Assembly: GCA_001650895.1 (NCBI GenBank)
Contig: LXYH01000039.1
Coordinates: 1-41,753, forward strand
DNA from: Rhodobacteraceae bacterium EhC02
Lineage (GTDB): Bacteria; Pseudomonadota; Alphaproteobacteria; Rhodobacterales; Rhodobacteraceae
DNA: 41,753 nucleotides
Reading direction: 5' to 3'
In this document: piece by piece, positions 40,460-41,753 of the stretch
How positions within the stretch are numbered: position 1 is the first letter of the stretch
How the letters are laid out: each line of letters opens with the position of its first letter
Program-made: the position numbers and the translations under genes
The notes under the pieces: generated by a model
Databases searched by the model: none
What the model was told of the DNA's origin: nothing
The model's input: only the letters and a program-made list of their open reading frames with translations

Positions 40460-41688
40460 CTTGACGCCTGCACAGCCATGATGCGGGCATCGGCATCCGA
40501 CCAGGCAAGGCGCTTTCGCGGCTCCGGCACCGGTTGCACGGGGCTGCCGTCCCGCAGCAGGGAACCGGCAAGCGTTGCAATGGTCGCGCCTTCCGGCAGC
40601 CCGTCCTTGATCTCGGCCAGATCGCCATCTGGACGCGCGGCGATTGCCACGGGCGTCGCGACGGCCTGCCCGTCAACGATCCGCAGCACGCCGGGACCCG
40701 ACGGCAACTGAACAAGCGCCGACGACGGGATCAGCATCGCCATGCGCCGTTCCGTGATGATCTGGCCCCGCACATGGGATCCGGCGACAGACGGGACATC
40801 GTCTTCCAGGGCCACAGTGACCTCTGCAAGCCCGCCGCTGTCGCTATTGCCCGGTGCGATGCGGGTGACGGCACCGCGCGTCGTCAGGCCATCGGCCAGC
40901 CACAACTGCACGGGCTGTCCCGCTTGAATACGCGCCAGTCTGCCCGGCGGAACCTGCAGGACGGCTTCCATCCGGTCGCCCTGGGCCAGGCTGATCAGGG
41001 CGGTGCCCGGCGGCGGTGTCGCGCCGGGATTTGCATCGACCCGCATGACGCGGCCCGCAACCGGCGCCAGGATCGTCATCTCGTCCACAAGCGTTGTCGC
41101 GCGGTTGGCAAGGATGCGCAGCATCTCGGCTTTCACCAGGGCCTGTTCCAACCGGCTCTGGCGCGCCTCGGCATCAAGCGCGGCACGTTCCAGCGCGCGC
41201 AATGCATCAACCCGCTGCACATCGGATGATGCGCCTTTTTGCGCCAGTTGCGACAGCCTTTCGACGGTGGCATTCCGTTGCGCCACTTCCGTTTTCGCCA
41301 GTTGCACAAGGCTTCGGGCCTCTGCGACCTCGGCCAGGGCGGATTGCAATTCACCTTGTGCCAGCAAAAGCGCATGCCGGGCCTCGTCGGTCTCCAGCCG
41401 GGCCAGAACCTCGCCTTGCCGGACAAGGGCGCCCTCGTGAACCAGCAATTCGGCTACCGGCGCCGGGGTCCGCGGCATGGCAAGCGTGATGACATTGGAG
41501 GGCCGCACATGGCCGAAGGCATGCAGCACCTCTTCGACGGGTTGCAGGCTGGCCGTCAATACGGTGATGGTCGCAGGCCGCGCGCCGCTGTCGGCCTGCC
41601 CTGTCTGCGTGGTCGTCAAGGACAACGAGCCATAGGGGGTCAAGAGAAGCACGAGCCCTACAGCCCCGGCCGTGATCATCCATTTCAT
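40456..41688 (-). CDS. RND efflux periplasmic adaptor (membrane fusion protein)
   Basis: 410 residues. An N-terminal hydrophobic anchor (MITAGAVGLVLLLTPYG) leads to a lipoyl half-motif (VAELLVHEGALVRQGEVLARLET), an alpha-helical hairpin of ~100 residues (ARHALLLAQGELQSALAEVAEAR to RLEQALVKAEML), the second lipoyl half (ILAPVAGRVMRVDANPGATPPPG) and a beta-barrel with the C-terminal MP-type region. It bridges the inner-membrane pump and an outer-membrane channel. GGGAGA precedes ATG 41688. The start overlaps the stop of an upstream gene and its own stop overlaps the pump start, each by four bases. Confidence 0.93.
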   Translation of the reverse strand: MKWMITAGAVGLVLLLTPYGSLSLTTTQTGQADSGARPATITVLTASLQPVEEVLHAFGHVRPSNVITLAMPRTPAPVAELLVHEGALVRQGEVLARLETDEARHALLLAQGELQSALAEVAEARSLVQLAKTEVAQRNATVERLSQLAQKGASSDVQRVDALRALERAALDAEARQSRLEQALVKAEMLRILANRATTLVDEMTILAPVAGRVMRVDANPGATPPPGTALISLAQGDRMEAVLQVPPGRLARIQAGQPVQLWLADGLTTRGAVTRIAPGNSDSGGLAEVTVALEDDVPSVAGSHVRGQIITERRMAMLIPSSALVQLPSGPGVLRIVDGQAVATPVAIAARPDGDLAEIKDGLPEGATIATLAGSLLRDGSPVQPVPEPRKRLAWSDADARIMAVQASR

Positions 41689-41753
41689 GACAGTTCTCCC
41701 AAGGCTGCGATCAGGCGCTCATTTCGGCGCGATTCAGCGCACAGTGCGACCAC
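41685..41753 (-). CDS. 3' end of the gene upstream of the RND operon (partial)
   Basis: The minus-strand frame is open from the window edge for 22 codons and ends in TGA at 41685-41687, overlapping the adaptor ATG (ATGA). The visible end is ESRRNERLIAALGELS. In tripartite efflux operons an outer-membrane TolC/NodT-like channel often stands here and ends in a similar LxxALGG-type tail; this is only a suggestion. Confidence 0.5.
   Translation of the reverse strand: MVALCAESRRNERLIAALGELS

Noticed and set aside
1-41753. CRISPR array, rRNA or phage structural genes
   Set aside because: No spaced repeats, rRNA-like sequence or capsid/tail proteins were found on either strand.

Overview
The window looks like DNA from an alphaproteobacterium of the Rhodobacterales (Roseobacter type). 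The evidence is an hfaABD holdfast-anchor cluster (known from stalked and rosette-forming Alphaproteobacteria), TRAP and branched-chain-type ABC uptake operons, a high-GC coding background and an IS5/IS427-type insertion sequence. I cannot tell chromosome from plasmid; a replication-initiator-like gene and several recombination scars leave a plasmid or integrated element possible. All family calls are by eye; no database search was run.

Region 1 (1-9.6 kb) is mobile-element-like. It opens with the end of an unknown gene and a broken cupin-type gene, which is joined at base 210 to a copy of the 3' end of hfaD (the intact gene lies at 27123-28217). Then come an XRE regulator, iteron-like repeats, a candidate replication initiator (1567-2865), a small gene flanked by two copies of a ~100 bp repeat, a serine-recombinase-like gene and a tyrosine integrase. 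After these are a ribbon-helix-helix regulator, a glyoxalase and a two-gene GMC dehydrogenase unit with a clear terminator. At 9540-9584 lies only the 3' part of a tRNA-Met(CAU) including CCA, the typical scar of an integrase attachment site.

Region 2 (9.7-17.1 kb) is a catabolic island. A TetR regulator and an amidase (overlapping by 4 bp) run left. Divergent from them run an enoyl-CoA hydratase, an acyl-CoA ligase and a three-part TRAP transporter. Together they suggest uptake of a carboxylate or amide, amide hydrolysis, CoA activation and hydration. An intact 850 bp IS5-family element follows directly.

Region 3 (18.2-28.6 kb) concerns the cell surface. It holds a very unusual 817-residue protein that reads as three outer-membrane beta-barrels in a row, a secreted Gly/Asp-rich protein with an EF-hand-like loop, and a His/Asp-rich exported protein. 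A 110 bp relic of the replication-initiator gene, an M20 amidohydrolase whose last codons come from an IS end, and an internally deleted IS21-family element follow. The region ends with hfaA-hfaB-hfaD and a small membrane-protein gene.

Region 4 (28.9-41.7 kb) has an FAH-family enzyme, a mandelate-racemase-type enolase-superfamily enzyme, a five-gene Liv-type ABC importer with tightly overlapping genes, decayed fragments of a serine hydrolase gene and an IS3-type transposase, and a leftward RND efflux operon (adaptor and pump, plus the end of an upstream gene).

The most notable points are the triple-barrel surface cluster next to holdfast genes, the two reciprocal relics (hfaD end beside rep, rep piece beside hfa), and the iteron/Rep-like unit.
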